From: Verrucomicrobiaceae bacterium
GTDB lineage: Bacteria; Verrucomicrobiota; Verrucomicrobiia; Verrucomicrobiales; Verrucomicrobiaceae
Length of the DNA stretch: 64,000 nucleotides
NCBI GenBank assembly: GCA_027484445.1
Contig: JAIXSY010000042.1
Coordinates: 372,001 to 436,000 of the forward strand
Direction: 5' to 3'
The translations under genes and the position numbers were made by a program. Shown in pieces: positions 36,745 to 44,883 of this stretch. The notes under the pieces were generated by a model. That model saw nothing but the letters and a program-made list of their open reading frames with translations, made no database searches and was not told where the DNA came from. The stretch's first letter is position 1; each line of letters begins with the position of its first letter.

Positions 36745-38502
36745 TCAGGCGCTAGCTGCGCCCGCTACCGGATAAACTGGCAGGCGAGAATCATGCAACT
36801 CTTCCGGGAACACATCCTCCAAGACCAATTGGCTTGGTGCAGTCGCAAGAGACGCGACTAGATGCTCGGATTTTGACTTCCAAAAGTGCCAAGAGTCGCG
36901 TCCTGTCCATTCTTCCCCAAAGCTCAATCCGTGCAAGAGCCGAGACAACGTCCAAGACAAATACTGCTGAAGGTGGTTGGCGATTTGAGGCAAACAGTCT
37001 GGTTCGACTCCCTGATGGACCAACAGGTTGCGAGCGCGATAAATGCGCCACAAATGCCATCCCAGCCGCTTGGCTGAGTTTGCGAGGTTCTCGTGCAGAT
37101 GTTTGGGTTCGTGGAAAAGTTCCCAAGCCTTGTTCACTCGGTGCAGCAGCAGCGGGTGACCGCTCACCGCATTCATCAGCGAGACAATGCCGGGCGAGTG
37201 AATTGGCTCCGTCAGGAGAGTAAGAATCCGTTCCGCAGCCACGGACTCTTTGTTTCCGAGTCGGAAGGGTAGAGATGCCCGATCAATCTCTGGGTTGCTC
37301 CGCAGCCACAGATGAATGCTGATGGCGATGTAGCGTGCAATCTTGTCCGGCTTTCTCCAGGACAGGATGGGGCAGACTAGGCGCTCGACGCGGGAGATGA
37401 TTGAATCGCCATCAACCAAGGATGCCAAACATTCTAGGGCCGACCAAAGGTTCACCAAACGGAGCCGATGATCGGTCATTGAGAGCGCCAGATTGTGCAA
37501 ATCCAACGCTGCTCGGATCGCTGGTTCGTTCCGTTGGGATGCCAATGCACTGGCTGCTTTGTCTGCAAGGTGGACTGCGTTCCTCCGTGGATGGAGGTTT
37601 CGAAAAGAAGGAGAACGCTCTTGAATGAGCTTAGCTCCGTTGGCCTCAACCACCCACGCATCCTGAAGAATGACAGGAGCCACGTTTTGCTGGTAGAGCG
37701 CCAGCAGGTTTAGGCGCGAACGAACATCTGTTTTCAGAGCCTCAATGGCGTCAAAAGCCCGAAGTCCGGCGACCTTGCGGCGAAGAAAGATCAAATCATT
37801 CCCTTGGGAAAGGCCCGGAATTCTAGGGCTAGCTCTCGTCACTCCTGCATTGTCACAGACGGCCCTCACGGCAGTCTGGGTATTATCATCCTGTGTTCGG
37901 ACGGCGATGATGCAGTCAAACGTCTCTTCCGTTGCTGGCAGAGCGTCCAGAATCCACTTTCGCACTGCTTCTCCACCCGAAGGCAAAACATCGGCGATAC
38001 AGTTTGTGTCGTCGGATGAGCAGCCCTTGCGAAACGCAAAAGTGGCAAGGCTCGTGAGCAGGGAGTCAGTCTCTTCTTTCTTCTTTGCAGAGGAAGCGAT
38101 GTCGTAGTTCGCCAATTTGCCGCGCACGCTTTCTTCAAGCTTACCGTGAAAGCCTTCAAGAGCCAGCACACGTCCGATACCAACAACCTCAGTGGCGGAG
38201 GTCGCCTTGCTGAGCCGCTCAAGCATTCCGAGCTGCCTCGGCTCGCAGAGCGTTCTTTCAATCCCGTGCTGTAGGCGTTCGATGAGTTCCGACTGAACAT
38301 GTTTGAGGTGCTTGAGCCATGCCTCATGATTCTCGTGCAACTCCCCAATCATGGTAGCCTCTGCTGCAAGGCTGGAGAGGCTGTAAAGCTTTGGGTGGAA
38401 CGTGTCGGGAGTGAACTCGTCGAACAATTCGTGCCAGCGGCAGGCTACGAAAGCTGCGCCAGTGTCCACATTTTCAAAAGATTGCTTGTTCGGACTCCAC
38501 AT
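36745..38502 (-). CDS. HEPN-motif protein (Apea-like), candidate RNase
   Basis: The ATG at 38502 gives 585 residues (a GTG at 38520 would add six). The C-terminal part has a LVNLWSALECLA helix and then RARNLLVHQG, in which R491 and H496 form the R-x4-H catalytic pair of HEPN RNases, as in Apea-type and RloC/abortive-infection proteins. The N-terminal 300 residues are largely helical and not recognised. HEPN nucleases often act in toxin-antitoxin or anti-phage defence. The gene stands alone, between two RAYT fragments, with a perfect hairpin directly before its start. No antitoxin candidate is adjacent. Confidence 0.7.
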   Translation of the reverse strand: MWSPNKQSFENVDTGAAFVACRWHELFDEFTPDTFHPKLYSLSSLAAEATMIGELHENHEAWLKHLKHVQSELIERLQHGIERTLCEPRQLGMLERLSKATSATEVVGIGRVLALEGFHGKLEESVRGKLANYDIASSAKKKEETDSLLTSLATFAFRKGCSSDDTNCIADVLPSGGEAVRKWILDALPATEETFDCIIAVRTQDDNTQTAVRAVCDNAGVTRASPRIPGLSQGNDLIFLRRKVAGLRAFDAIEALKTDVRSRLNLLALYQQNVAPVILQDAWVVEANGAKLIQERSPSFRNLHPRRNAVHLADKAASALASQRNEPAIRAALDLHNLALSMTDHRLRLVNLWSALECLASLVDGDSIISRVERLVCPILSWRKPDKIARYIAISIHLWLRSNPEIDRASLPFRLGNKESVAAERILTLLTEPIHSPGIVSLMNAVSGHPLLLHRVNKAWELFHEPKHLHENLANSAKRLGWHLWRIYRARNLLVHQGVEPDCLPQIANHLQQYLSWTLSRLLHGLSFGEEWTGRDSWHFWKSKSEHLVASLATAPSQLVLEDVFPEELHDSRLPVYPVAGAASA

Positions 38503-38511
38503 TACAAAGGC

Positions 38512-38542
38512 AAATGGCACATCTCAGGGAGATGTGCCATTT
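38512..38542 (-). promoter_or_regulatory. Perfect 14-bp inverted repeat before the HEPN gene
   Basis: AAATGGCACATCTC and GAGATGTGCCATTT pair perfectly around AGG. It ends 9 bp before the ATG at 38502 and covers the alternative GTG. It could be an operator, a translational hairpin or a REP-type element left by the RAYT. Confidence 0.6.
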
Positions 38543-38730
38543 GAGATGGAGGGTCTTGGGAGTGGGGTCACTTTGGCTTGCGCCATTGCTTACCATCCGG
38601 CGACCCGATAGATCGCGGCTTGAACGCCGAAGCGCTCATTTAATGCCTAGTTCATTTGTAGCCTCCGCCTGCTTCCGTCGCAACTGCCAATTTTAATTTA
38701 TCCGAGCTTATAGGGGGAGAATAACTTCAA

Positions 38731-38958
38731 CAAAGCACTCTCTTCGCAACCTTTCGCCTTGCCGATCCCCTGCCGCGTGAACTCCTCGACGACTGGCTTC
38801 GCGCCCGTGACGCCTTCCTCGCCTCGAACCCACCACCGTGGGACGACCTCACCGAAGCCTGCTACCACGGCCCGTTCTCCGACAAGCTCGACGAACACCT
38901 CGACGCCGCGCACGGCTTTTGGGCATCTGCAGGTGCCATCGCCTCCTTCAAACCTTGA
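38731..38958 (+). pseudogene. RAYT fragment 3 (N-terminal part only)
   Basis: An in-frame stretch reads LFATFRLADPLPRELL, DDWLRARDAFLASNPPPWDD and KLDEHLDAAHGF before a stop. It is close to fragment 2 over its whole length at both DNA and protein level, and lies in the same orientation about 2.2 kb away. Fragments 2 and 3 bracket the HEPN gene. The catalytic region is missing. Confidence 0.72.
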
Positions 38959-39049
38959 TGGTCTGCCGCTAGCGCTGTTGAACATGAAGGATGCGATGGA
39001 AGTTGGCCAAATGTGGCGATGTTCCGATTCGGCTGAAGCGAATCAACTC

Positions 39050-39670
39050 TCAGGCTCCTTTTGGCTTTGCCCGACGATTCAGCGCCTCCGCGACGCGGTA
39101 ACCGAGCAGCACGAGGCTGATGAAGCCAAACCATAGAGGCCAGCGGAGGTCGGATTTCACGATCATGGAATAGTGCACCACGCCGCCCACGAGGATGAGG
39201 TAAGTCAGGCGGTGGAGCAGAGCCCAGCGTTTGCCGCCGAGACGTTGGATCATGGCATTGGTGGAGGTGACCGCGAGGGGGATCATGAGCAGGAAGGCCA
39301 TCATGCCGACAGCGATGAAGGGGCGACGCCATGTGTCCGCAGCAATGGAGCTGAGTTGGAGGCCTCGATCAAACACCGCATAGGTCATGAAGTGAGCGAC
39401 GGCATAATAGAATGAGTAAAGGCCGAGATCGCGTCGCAGCTTGAGCAACATGTTCAAGCCGAAGCACCGGCGCAGAGGGGTGACCAGCAAGGTGAGCACG
39501 AGAAAGAGGAGCGCCATGACCCCTGAGGCGCGTGTGACGAATTCCACTGGATTGGCTCCCAGCTGGTTGCGGTTGAAGTCCCACACGGTAAGCAGCACGG
39601 GCAGCAGTGCATTGATGGCGAGGACTTGCTTGTGAAAGGCAGTGTCGTTTGGGAGCGGGATGTCTTTCAT
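39050..39670 (-). CDS. msrQ: Methionine-sulfoxide reductase heme-binding subunit MsrQ
   Basis: The 206-residue protein has six predicted membrane helices and the ferric-reductase-like pattern of MsrQ/YedZ, with heme His residues in helices near YAVAHFMTY, LLHRLTYLI and GGVVHYSMI. MsrQ passes electrons from the quinone pool to periplasmic MsrP. It follows msrP by 12 bp, as usual for the pair. Confidence 0.93.
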   Translation of the reverse strand: MKDIPLPNDTAFHKQVLAINALLPVLLTVWDFNRNQLGANPVEFVTRASGVMALLFLVLTLLVTPLRRCFGLNMLLKLRRDLGLYSFYYAVAHFMTYAVFDRGLQLSSIAADTWRRPFIAVGMMAFLLMIPLAVTSTNAMIQRLGGKRWALLHRLTYLILVGGVVHYSMIVKSDLRWPLWFGFISLVLLGYRVAEALNRRAKPKGA

Positions 39671-39682
39671 GCGGTGTTTGGT

Positions 39683-40627
39683 CTAGAAGTGCTCTTTGAG
39701 GTCCATGCCCGTGTAGAGGGAGGCGACCTGATCGCCATATCCATTGAACATGAGCGTGGGGCGGCGGAAAGTTTCGCCGATGCGCATCTCATGGGCTTGT
39801 GACCAACGGGGGTGCGGCACGTCTGGGTTCACGTTGGAGTAAAAGCCGTATTCGTCGGGATTCGCCGTTGACCAAGTGGTGGGTGGCTGCTGGTCAGTCA
39901 GGGTGATTTTGACAATGGATTTGATGCCTTTGAATCCATATTTCCAGGGCACGACGAGTCGCACGGGCGCGCCATTTTGATTGGGTAAGGTCTTTCCATA
40001 AAGTCCTGTAGCGAGAAGCGTGAGTGGGTGCATGGCTTCATCAAGGCGCAGACCCTCCACATAAGGCAGAGGGATGCCTGCTGAGTCCGAATCGGGCATC
40101 TGTTGAAGATCGTGGTAGCTCTGAAAGGCGACATATTTGGCCGCCGAGGTGGGTTCGACTCTCTCCAGCAATTCACGCAAAGGAAAGCCGATCCAAGGGA
40201 TGACCATCGACCAGCCTTCGACACAGCGCATGCGGTAGATGCGCTCCACGGTTTCGATGGTGCGCAAGGCCGCGAGATCAAGCAATAGCGCTTTGCCGAC
40301 CATGCCACCGATTTCGAGCTTCCATGGATCCGTCTTGAAGTTCTTGGCGGCTTGAGCAACAGCAGACTTGCTGGTCGAGAATTCGTAAAAATTGTTATAC
40401 GATGCGATGTCTGTGAAGCTATTGGCAGGCTCGTCTGCCCCTGGCTTGGGGTAGATGAAGTCTTCTGGGTTCGTGATGAGAGCCTGGCCTGTGTTGTCCA
40501 TGACACGACGTGGCGCAAATGTCTCGAATAGGCTTGCCGTCGCCAATGAGGTGCCAGCCAGAATAGAGGCCTTGATGATCTGCCGCCGGTTGCGGTAAAC
40601 GGATTCGGGCGTGATTTCAGGCGTCAT
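39683..40627 (-). CDS. msrP: Protein-methionine-sulfoxide reductase catalytic subunit MsrP
   Basis: The ATG at 40627 gives 314 residues and puts a twin-arginine signal (RNRRQIIKASILAG) near the N-terminus. The mature protein is a molybdopterin enzyme of the sulfite oxidase family; the Mo-ligand Cys is C135 in YRMRCVEGWSM. MsrP repairs oxidised methionine in exported proteins with MsrQ as electron donor. It lies between the thioredoxin-MsrA fusion gene and msrQ on the same strand. Confidence 0.95.
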   Translation of the reverse strand: MTPEITPESVYRNRRQIIKASILAGTSLATASLFETFAPRRVMDNTGQALITNPEDFIYPKPGADEPANSFTDIASYNNFYEFSTSKSAVAQAAKNFKTDPWKLEIGGMVGKALLLDLAALRTIETVERIYRMRCVEGWSMVIPWIGFPLRELLERVEPTSAAKYVAFQSYHDLQQMPDSDSAGIPLPYVEGLRLDEAMHPLTLLATGLYGKTLPNQNGAPVRLVVPWKYGFKGIKSIVKITLTDQQPPTTWSTANPDEYGFYSNVNPDVPHPRWSQAHEMRIGETFRRPTLMFNGYGDQVASLYTGMDLKEHF

Positions 40628-40649
40628 GGCAGATGAATGAAAGGTGATG

Positions 40650-41522
40650 TTAGTGGCGCAAGCCTGCGGCCTGGGTTGGCGAAAGAAAAGACAGCGCTTT
40701 TGCCTCATCGACACGAACCCATGCATTGACCTTAGTGGCCTGGCCAAGCGAAAGCGATAGCCTAGAAAAGGGGGTGCCTTCGATTTGCTTCTTTTGGTCC
40801 GAAACAGGGGCCATGCGAAAGTCTGCCACCTTCTTCAAGCGAGTGAAGCCATGATTCAGGGCTTCGGCATCGAGCTGCGGTAACGAGATTTGCGCCGGGT
40901 CATAGCGAAGGAGCACAGTTTCCTGCCCGTTGGCAAAACCCGCTTCAGTGGTTATCACGCCGTTGACTTGGCCGAATCGCAGCTCTCCTGTCCAAAAGCA
41001 GGCAGTGGCATACACGGCCTGCTGGAGCTGCGCCGAGCTCTCATGCGCGAGAACCCGCAGATACGCTGGCACGATGCGGTTTGCTATTTCTAGCGTTGTG
41101 ATCATCCGTGTGGCAATCCCACCGGTGTCCCACACTTGATCTCGTCGTGGGATGATGTCTTGCCCCGCTCGATTCAGAAAACGAACGACTGGGTAGTTCC
41201 ACGCAGGTTCTCCGAATCGCTTGAGGGCTTCTGCATCTTGGCCAGCCTTGTTGTTATGGATCAGCAACGGAGTGAACTCGGACTCGATGGCCTCGACCAG
41301 GAGTGCATCTGATAGCACCTCTTTGCCAAACTGCTGGCAACCCACGCAGCCTGGGATCTCTTGAAACAAGGCAAAGATAGGTTTCCCGGATGTCTGGCTA
41401 GTGCTGAGCGCGGCATTCAAGTCTCTCAGCCAAGTGACCTTACCCGCCTCCACAGGACTGGAATCTGCCATGCAGAGACGAAGAGCCATCAGCAGAGCGA
41501 CAAGGGGGAGTGACTGATTCAT
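40650..41522 (-). CDS. Exported thioredoxin-like/MsrA-like fusion protein
   Basis: The ATG at 41522 gives 290 residues with a Sec signal peptide ending near CMAD. A thioredoxin-like domain (about 30-160) carries a CVGC motif at 59-62. A C-terminal segment (170-220) matches MsrA: YATACFWTGELRF, with the catalytic-type Cys at 175, then GVITTEAGFANG and LLRYDPAQISLPQL. The MsrA NPxYxxV and TGHAE segments between these are missing, so this is a reduced MsrA fold. It is 22 bp upstream of msrP on the same strand, which suggests a three-gene periplasmic methionine-repair operon. Activity of the reduced domain is uncertain. Confidence 0.72.
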   Translation of the reverse strand: MNQSLPLVALLMALRLCMADSSPVEAGKVTWLRDLNAALSTSQTSGKPIFALFQEIPGCVGCQQFGKEVLSDALLVEAIESEFTPLLIHNNKAGQDAEALKRFGEPAWNYPVVRFLNRAGQDIIPRRDQVWDTGGIATRMITTLEIANRIVPAYLRVLAHESSAQLQQAVYATACFWTGELRFGQVNGVITTEAGFANGQETVLLRYDPAQISLPQLDAEALNHGFTRLKKVADFRMAPVSDQKKQIEGTPFSRLSLSLGQATKVNAWVRVDEAKALSFLSPTQAAGLRH

Positions 41523-41679
41523 GCAGAGGTAGGAGCTGGCGTCTGTGCCTATTATTCCCATCCCGGTAAGCTCTCTTCATGATCAAAGGCAGGTGATTCA
41601 TGAGCTTGATGAAAGCTGCGCAGTCATGGCGGTCATGGGTTTGATTTGCCGAAGCTGAAGCTAGGTGCGAAGGGGCCAC

Positions 41680-42576
41680 ATGGGTTGGTTTATTCTTCCA
41701 CTGCTTTTTTTCCTGGGATTGACATCGGTTCAGGGTTGGGCCCAACCGCCCACAATCTCCAACGTGCCGTATGGTCGCCATGAACGACAGGTGCTGGATT
41801 TTTGGCAGGCAAGCTCGCCACGCGGGAAAACGCCTTTGCTCTTCTTTGTGCATGGCGGTGGGTGGATGTCTGGAAACAAGGCGAATCCAGACTTTTTGAC
41901 CCAGTGTCTCGAAAATGGCATCTCGGTGGTGTCTATTGATTATCGACTGATTCCTGATGCGCAGGCAGAGAAGATTGATCCCCCCGTGAAGGCTTGTTTG
42001 GACGATGCGGCGCGTGCGTTGCAGTTCGTGCGCAGCAAGGCGGACGAGTGGAAGATCGACAAGACGCGCATCGCTGGCTGTGGCGGTTCGGCAGGTGGCT
42101 TTACGGTGCTGTGGCTGGCTTTTGTGCCGGACAGGGCGGATCTGCAGAGTGCGGATCAGGTCGCTCGTGAATCGACGCGCCTCTGTGCTGTGATGGCGTT
42201 TGTGCCGCAGACCACGTTGGATCCCAAGCAGATGCAGTCATGGATTCCCAACAACACCTATGGCAATCATGCTTTTGGGCTGCCGAGCATGGAGGCCTTT
42301 TTGGCAAAGCGAGAAGAGCTGCTGCCGTGGATCGAGCAATTTTCCCCTTATGCGCTGGCTTCCTCAGATGATCCGCCGGTGCTGCTCTTCTACGACAATC
42401 CACCAAACCTGGGTCAGCCTTACCGAGACCCGCCCCACTGTGGCAACTTCGGCGTGGGTCTTGCAGAAAAGCTGAAGGCTCTGGGCATTGAGCACGAAAT
42501 CAATTACAACAACGATTACGCGCACATGAGATGGCCTGATCTATTCAGTTTTCTCCGGGAGAAGCTGACCCCATGA
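41680..42576 (+). CDS. Secreted alpha/beta-hydrolase (esterase/lipase, BD-FAE-like)
   Basis: The ATG at 41680 gives 298 residues with a signal peptide ending near GWAQ; an upstream GTG is less likely. The oxyanion motif is FVHGGGWMSG and the nucleophile elbow GCGGSAGG. A DYAHMRW segment near the end supplies the His. It is related to the family of the esterase at 12.5 kb but is a separate gene. Short-chain ester or carbohydrate-ester hydrolysis in the periplasm is likely. It diverges from the methionine-repair operon. Confidence 0.85.
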   Translation: MGWFILPLLFFLGLTSVQGWAQPPTISNVPYGRHERQVLDFWQASSPRGKTPLLFFVHGGGWMSGNKANPDFLTQCLENGISVVSIDYRLIPDAQAEKIDPPVKACLDDAARALQFVRSKADEWKIDKTRIAGCGGSAGGFTVLWLAFVPDRADLQSADQVARESTRLCAVMAFVPQTTLDPKQMQSWIPNNTYGNHAFGLPSMEAFLAKREELLPWIEQFSPYALASSDDPPVLLFYDNPPNLGQPYRDPPHCGNFGVGLAEKLKALGIEHEINYNNDYAHMRWPDLFSFLREKLTP

Positions 42577-42597
42577 AGCGGTCATTCGGGATGCCGA

Positions 42598-43683
42598 TCA
42601 ATGCCGCTTCTGCACCCAGAGGGCGATGGCACGGGTAAGGTCGCTGGCGAGTTGCTCTCCCTCGCGAGGTCGAGTGGCATGGCCTGCGTTCAGGGCAGTG
42701 GCGAGCAGAAAGCAGGGGCCACCTTGGGCACGGTCATCAATGCAGCAGAGGTCGAGGGCGTAGTTGCTGATCAGGCCGAGTTTTTGGTAGTGCTTGGCTC
42801 GTGGGAAAACCTCTGCCCAGGCTTTTTGCCAGACAGTTGGGCCTTGCGGGCCGAGGTGGCTTTCAAGGCCGTGAAAGCCATCTGGGCCGCCATGCTTGAG
42901 GAAGTGGGCCTGCTCATCGCTGATGCGAAAGCGCTCTTCTCGCGGCAAATCTGGGTGGAAGAGCACTCGCCGGAGACAGTCACACAGCACGCGTGTGCTG
43001 GTGAGGTTGCCATTTTCGGAAAAAAGCACGGTGATGCCGCGCTCGGCTCCGTAATCGCGGCCTGACCACTGATGCTCCCTCACCACGGGGGCGAGCGTGG
43101 GAGTGGCCTGAAGCGTGATGCGCTGGCGCTCCTTCTGGCCATATCGCCACGGGGCATCGGCCGTGTAGCCACGCATGAGCGCCGTGGCTGGAAAACCCCG
43201 CTCTGGGGTCAGAAAGCTCTGGTTCAGTTCGTCGATGCCACAGAGCCGGAGGAGCAGGGTGTAGTCCTCGTTCGAGCTTCTGCGAAAGACCTCTGAGATC
43301 ATCTCCCGCACGGTGCGGGCACAGTCGGTGTGCCAGTTGCCTCCGCTTTCATGGGCAAAAGTGGTGGTGGTGTCGAGTGGGAGCTGCTTGGCGTGAAGAA
43401 GTTCACAGGCGGCGATGGCAGTGAAAAGCTTCACTGTGCTCGCAGGCCAAAAGTCCGTGCGGTGACCCGTGTCGCGGTAGTCGATCCAATCGAATTCCAT
43501 CGGTGCATCGGGGCCTGACTTGGGCTTGAGCAGGCAGAGCGTGGCCCATTTGCGAATGCCTGGGGCGACGGCATCCATGGCTGCATCTAGGCTGCTGTCA
43601 GCCCGCACGGCGGAAACTGAGAACATGACCACGCCAAAATAAGAATAAACGTTGGCCAAGCGGGCCAAGGCAAGAAATGACAT
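42598..43683 (-). CDS. Exported beta-lactamase-fold serine hydrolase
   Basis: The 361-residue protein has an N-terminal signal sequence ending near VRAD. The S-x-x-K motif is PASTVKLFT near 79-87, and SSNEDY provides the S-x-N motif. The fold is that of class A-like serine hydrolases and penicillin-binding proteins. KTG-type residues are not obvious. It could act on peptidoglycan or a beta-lactam-like amide; a resistance role is not supported. It converges with the esterase gene. Confidence 0.75.
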   Translation of the reverse strand: MSFLALARLANVYSYFGVVMFSVSAVRADSSLDAAMDAVAPGIRKWATLCLLKPKSGPDAPMEFDWIDYRDTGHRTDFWPASTVKLFTAIAACELLHAKQLPLDTTTTFAHESGGNWHTDCARTVREMISEVFRRSSNEDYTLLLRLCGIDELNQSFLTPERGFPATALMRGYTADAPWRYGQKERQRITLQATPTLAPVVREHQWSGRDYGAERGITVLFSENGNLTSTRVLCDCLRRVLFHPDLPREERFRISDEQAHFLKHGGPDGFHGLESHLGPQGPTVWQKAWAEVFPRAKHYQKLGLISNYALDLCCIDDRAQGGPCFLLATALNAGHATRPREGEQLASDLTRAIALWVQKRH

Positions 43684-43772
43684 GCGCTTACTTTAGGTAT
43701 CACGACGCCATCTTCCACCCAGCACCCGAGACTTTTTCGGTCGATGGGGGACGGAGGGCCATTGCAGCAGAC

Positions 43773-44765
43773 TCACGGCTTCGTGCTTTCAGTTTTCACC
43801 GTGATCACGGCCTGCGGCAGCGCTTTTTTCAACGTGGCAGCTCCGGCGTTCGTGGCCTGCGTCTGGAAGAGTGTCACGGAACGAAGGCTGGAGAGGCTGG
43901 CCAAGTGCTTCAGGCCAGCGTCGCTGACTTGGGTGCCGAAAAGGTTGAGCGTGCGCAGGTGCTTTAGGGCGGACAGGGCCTGCAGTCCTTCATCCGTGAT
44001 GCGGGTCTGGCGCAGGTCGAGCGCAGCGAGACGGCTGAACTGGGCGATGGTCTTGAGGCCTGCGTCTGTGATGACCGTGCGGCCGAGATCGAGCTGGGCG
44101 ATGTGATCTTTCAGGGGCAAGAGGATCTGTAGCTTCGCGTCATCGCACTTCGAGACACCGGTGAGGAAGTCCGCGCGCAGCAGTGGGCTGTCCGCCTTCA
44201 AGCTGTAGAGCTGGGCTCCACCCTCTTTGACTTTGGCGAGCGTGGCATCGGGCGCTGAGGTCAGTCCTTCCGCCAGTTGGGTGTAGAAAAGCTCGTGTTC
44301 GCGTGGGCCTGCGGGCTTGGCAGCCGCTGGCGCAGCAGCTTCAGCAGGGGCACCTTCGAGATTCCCCTTCCACCCTCCAAAGTCAGCACCGCCCTCGATC
44401 CATTCCTTCAGCAGCGCGATCTCTGCGGTGGTCATGGGGTCACCTTTGGGGGGCATGAACATGTCATCGTCCTTGGGTAGATTCACCACCTCATGCATGT
44501 AGCTCTTGGCCAGATCTTTCGGCACCAGAGCAGGGCCTGTTTCTCCACCCTTCAGCATGGCCCAGGCGGCATCAAGGCGTAGGCCACCCTTTGGGTTTTT
44601 CTTTTTGCCATCGACCACCGTCGGGGCGCTGTGGCAGTCCAGGCACTTTTTTTGCAGGACAGGCAAAAGGTCTTTTTCAAAGTTCACCGCAGCGTGAAGG
44701 TCAGGCATGAGGGTGTAGGCGGCGGTGCTGGCAAGCCACAGGGAGGTTTTGGCAAAGGAGGGCAT
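43773..44765 (-). CDS. Planctomycete-type cytochrome c (PSCyt1-like) with leucine-rich repeats
   Basis: The ATG at 44765 gives 330 residues with a signal peptide. The heme motif CLDCH at 41-45 sits in a PSCyt1-type domain with the NPKGGLRLDAAW and MFMPPKGDPMT segments typical of PVC proteins. An Ala/Pro linker near 135-155 follows. The C-terminal half has four to five leucine-rich repeats (LTLNLFGTQVSDAGL-like units). Such proteins are numerous in PVC genomes and probably act in periplasmic electron transfer with a binding function; partner unknown. Confidence 0.85.
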   Translation of the reverse strand: MPSFAKTSLWLASTAAYTLMPDLHAAVNFEKDLLPVLQKKCLDCHSAPTVVDGKKKNPKGGLRLDAAWAMLKGGETGPALVPKDLAKSYMHEVVNLPKDDDMFMPPKGDPMTTAEIALLKEWIEGGADFGGWKGNLEGAPAEAAAPAAAKPAGPREHELFYTQLAEGLTSAPDATLAKVKEGGAQLYSLKADSPLLRADFLTGVSKCDDAKLQILLPLKDHIAQLDLGRTVITDAGLKTIAQFSRLAALDLRQTRITDEGLQALSALKHLRTLNLFGTQVSDAGLKHLASLSSLRSVTLFQTQATNAGAATLKKALPQAVITVKTESTKP

Positions 44766-44883
44766 GAGGAAAGTCGGAAGTTGGAAGAAGGTGGGGACGT
44801 ATCGAACCGTGAATCGTCCACAGGCGCTGGAAACGGCTTGCCTCGCTGCTTTTTTCCAGGAAAACGTGCCCGCACTGACCACC

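Noticed and set aside
39025..39043. GATTCG/CGAATC hairpin after msrQ
   Set aside because: Only 6 bp and no T-run, so neither a convincing terminator nor a repeat family member from one copy.
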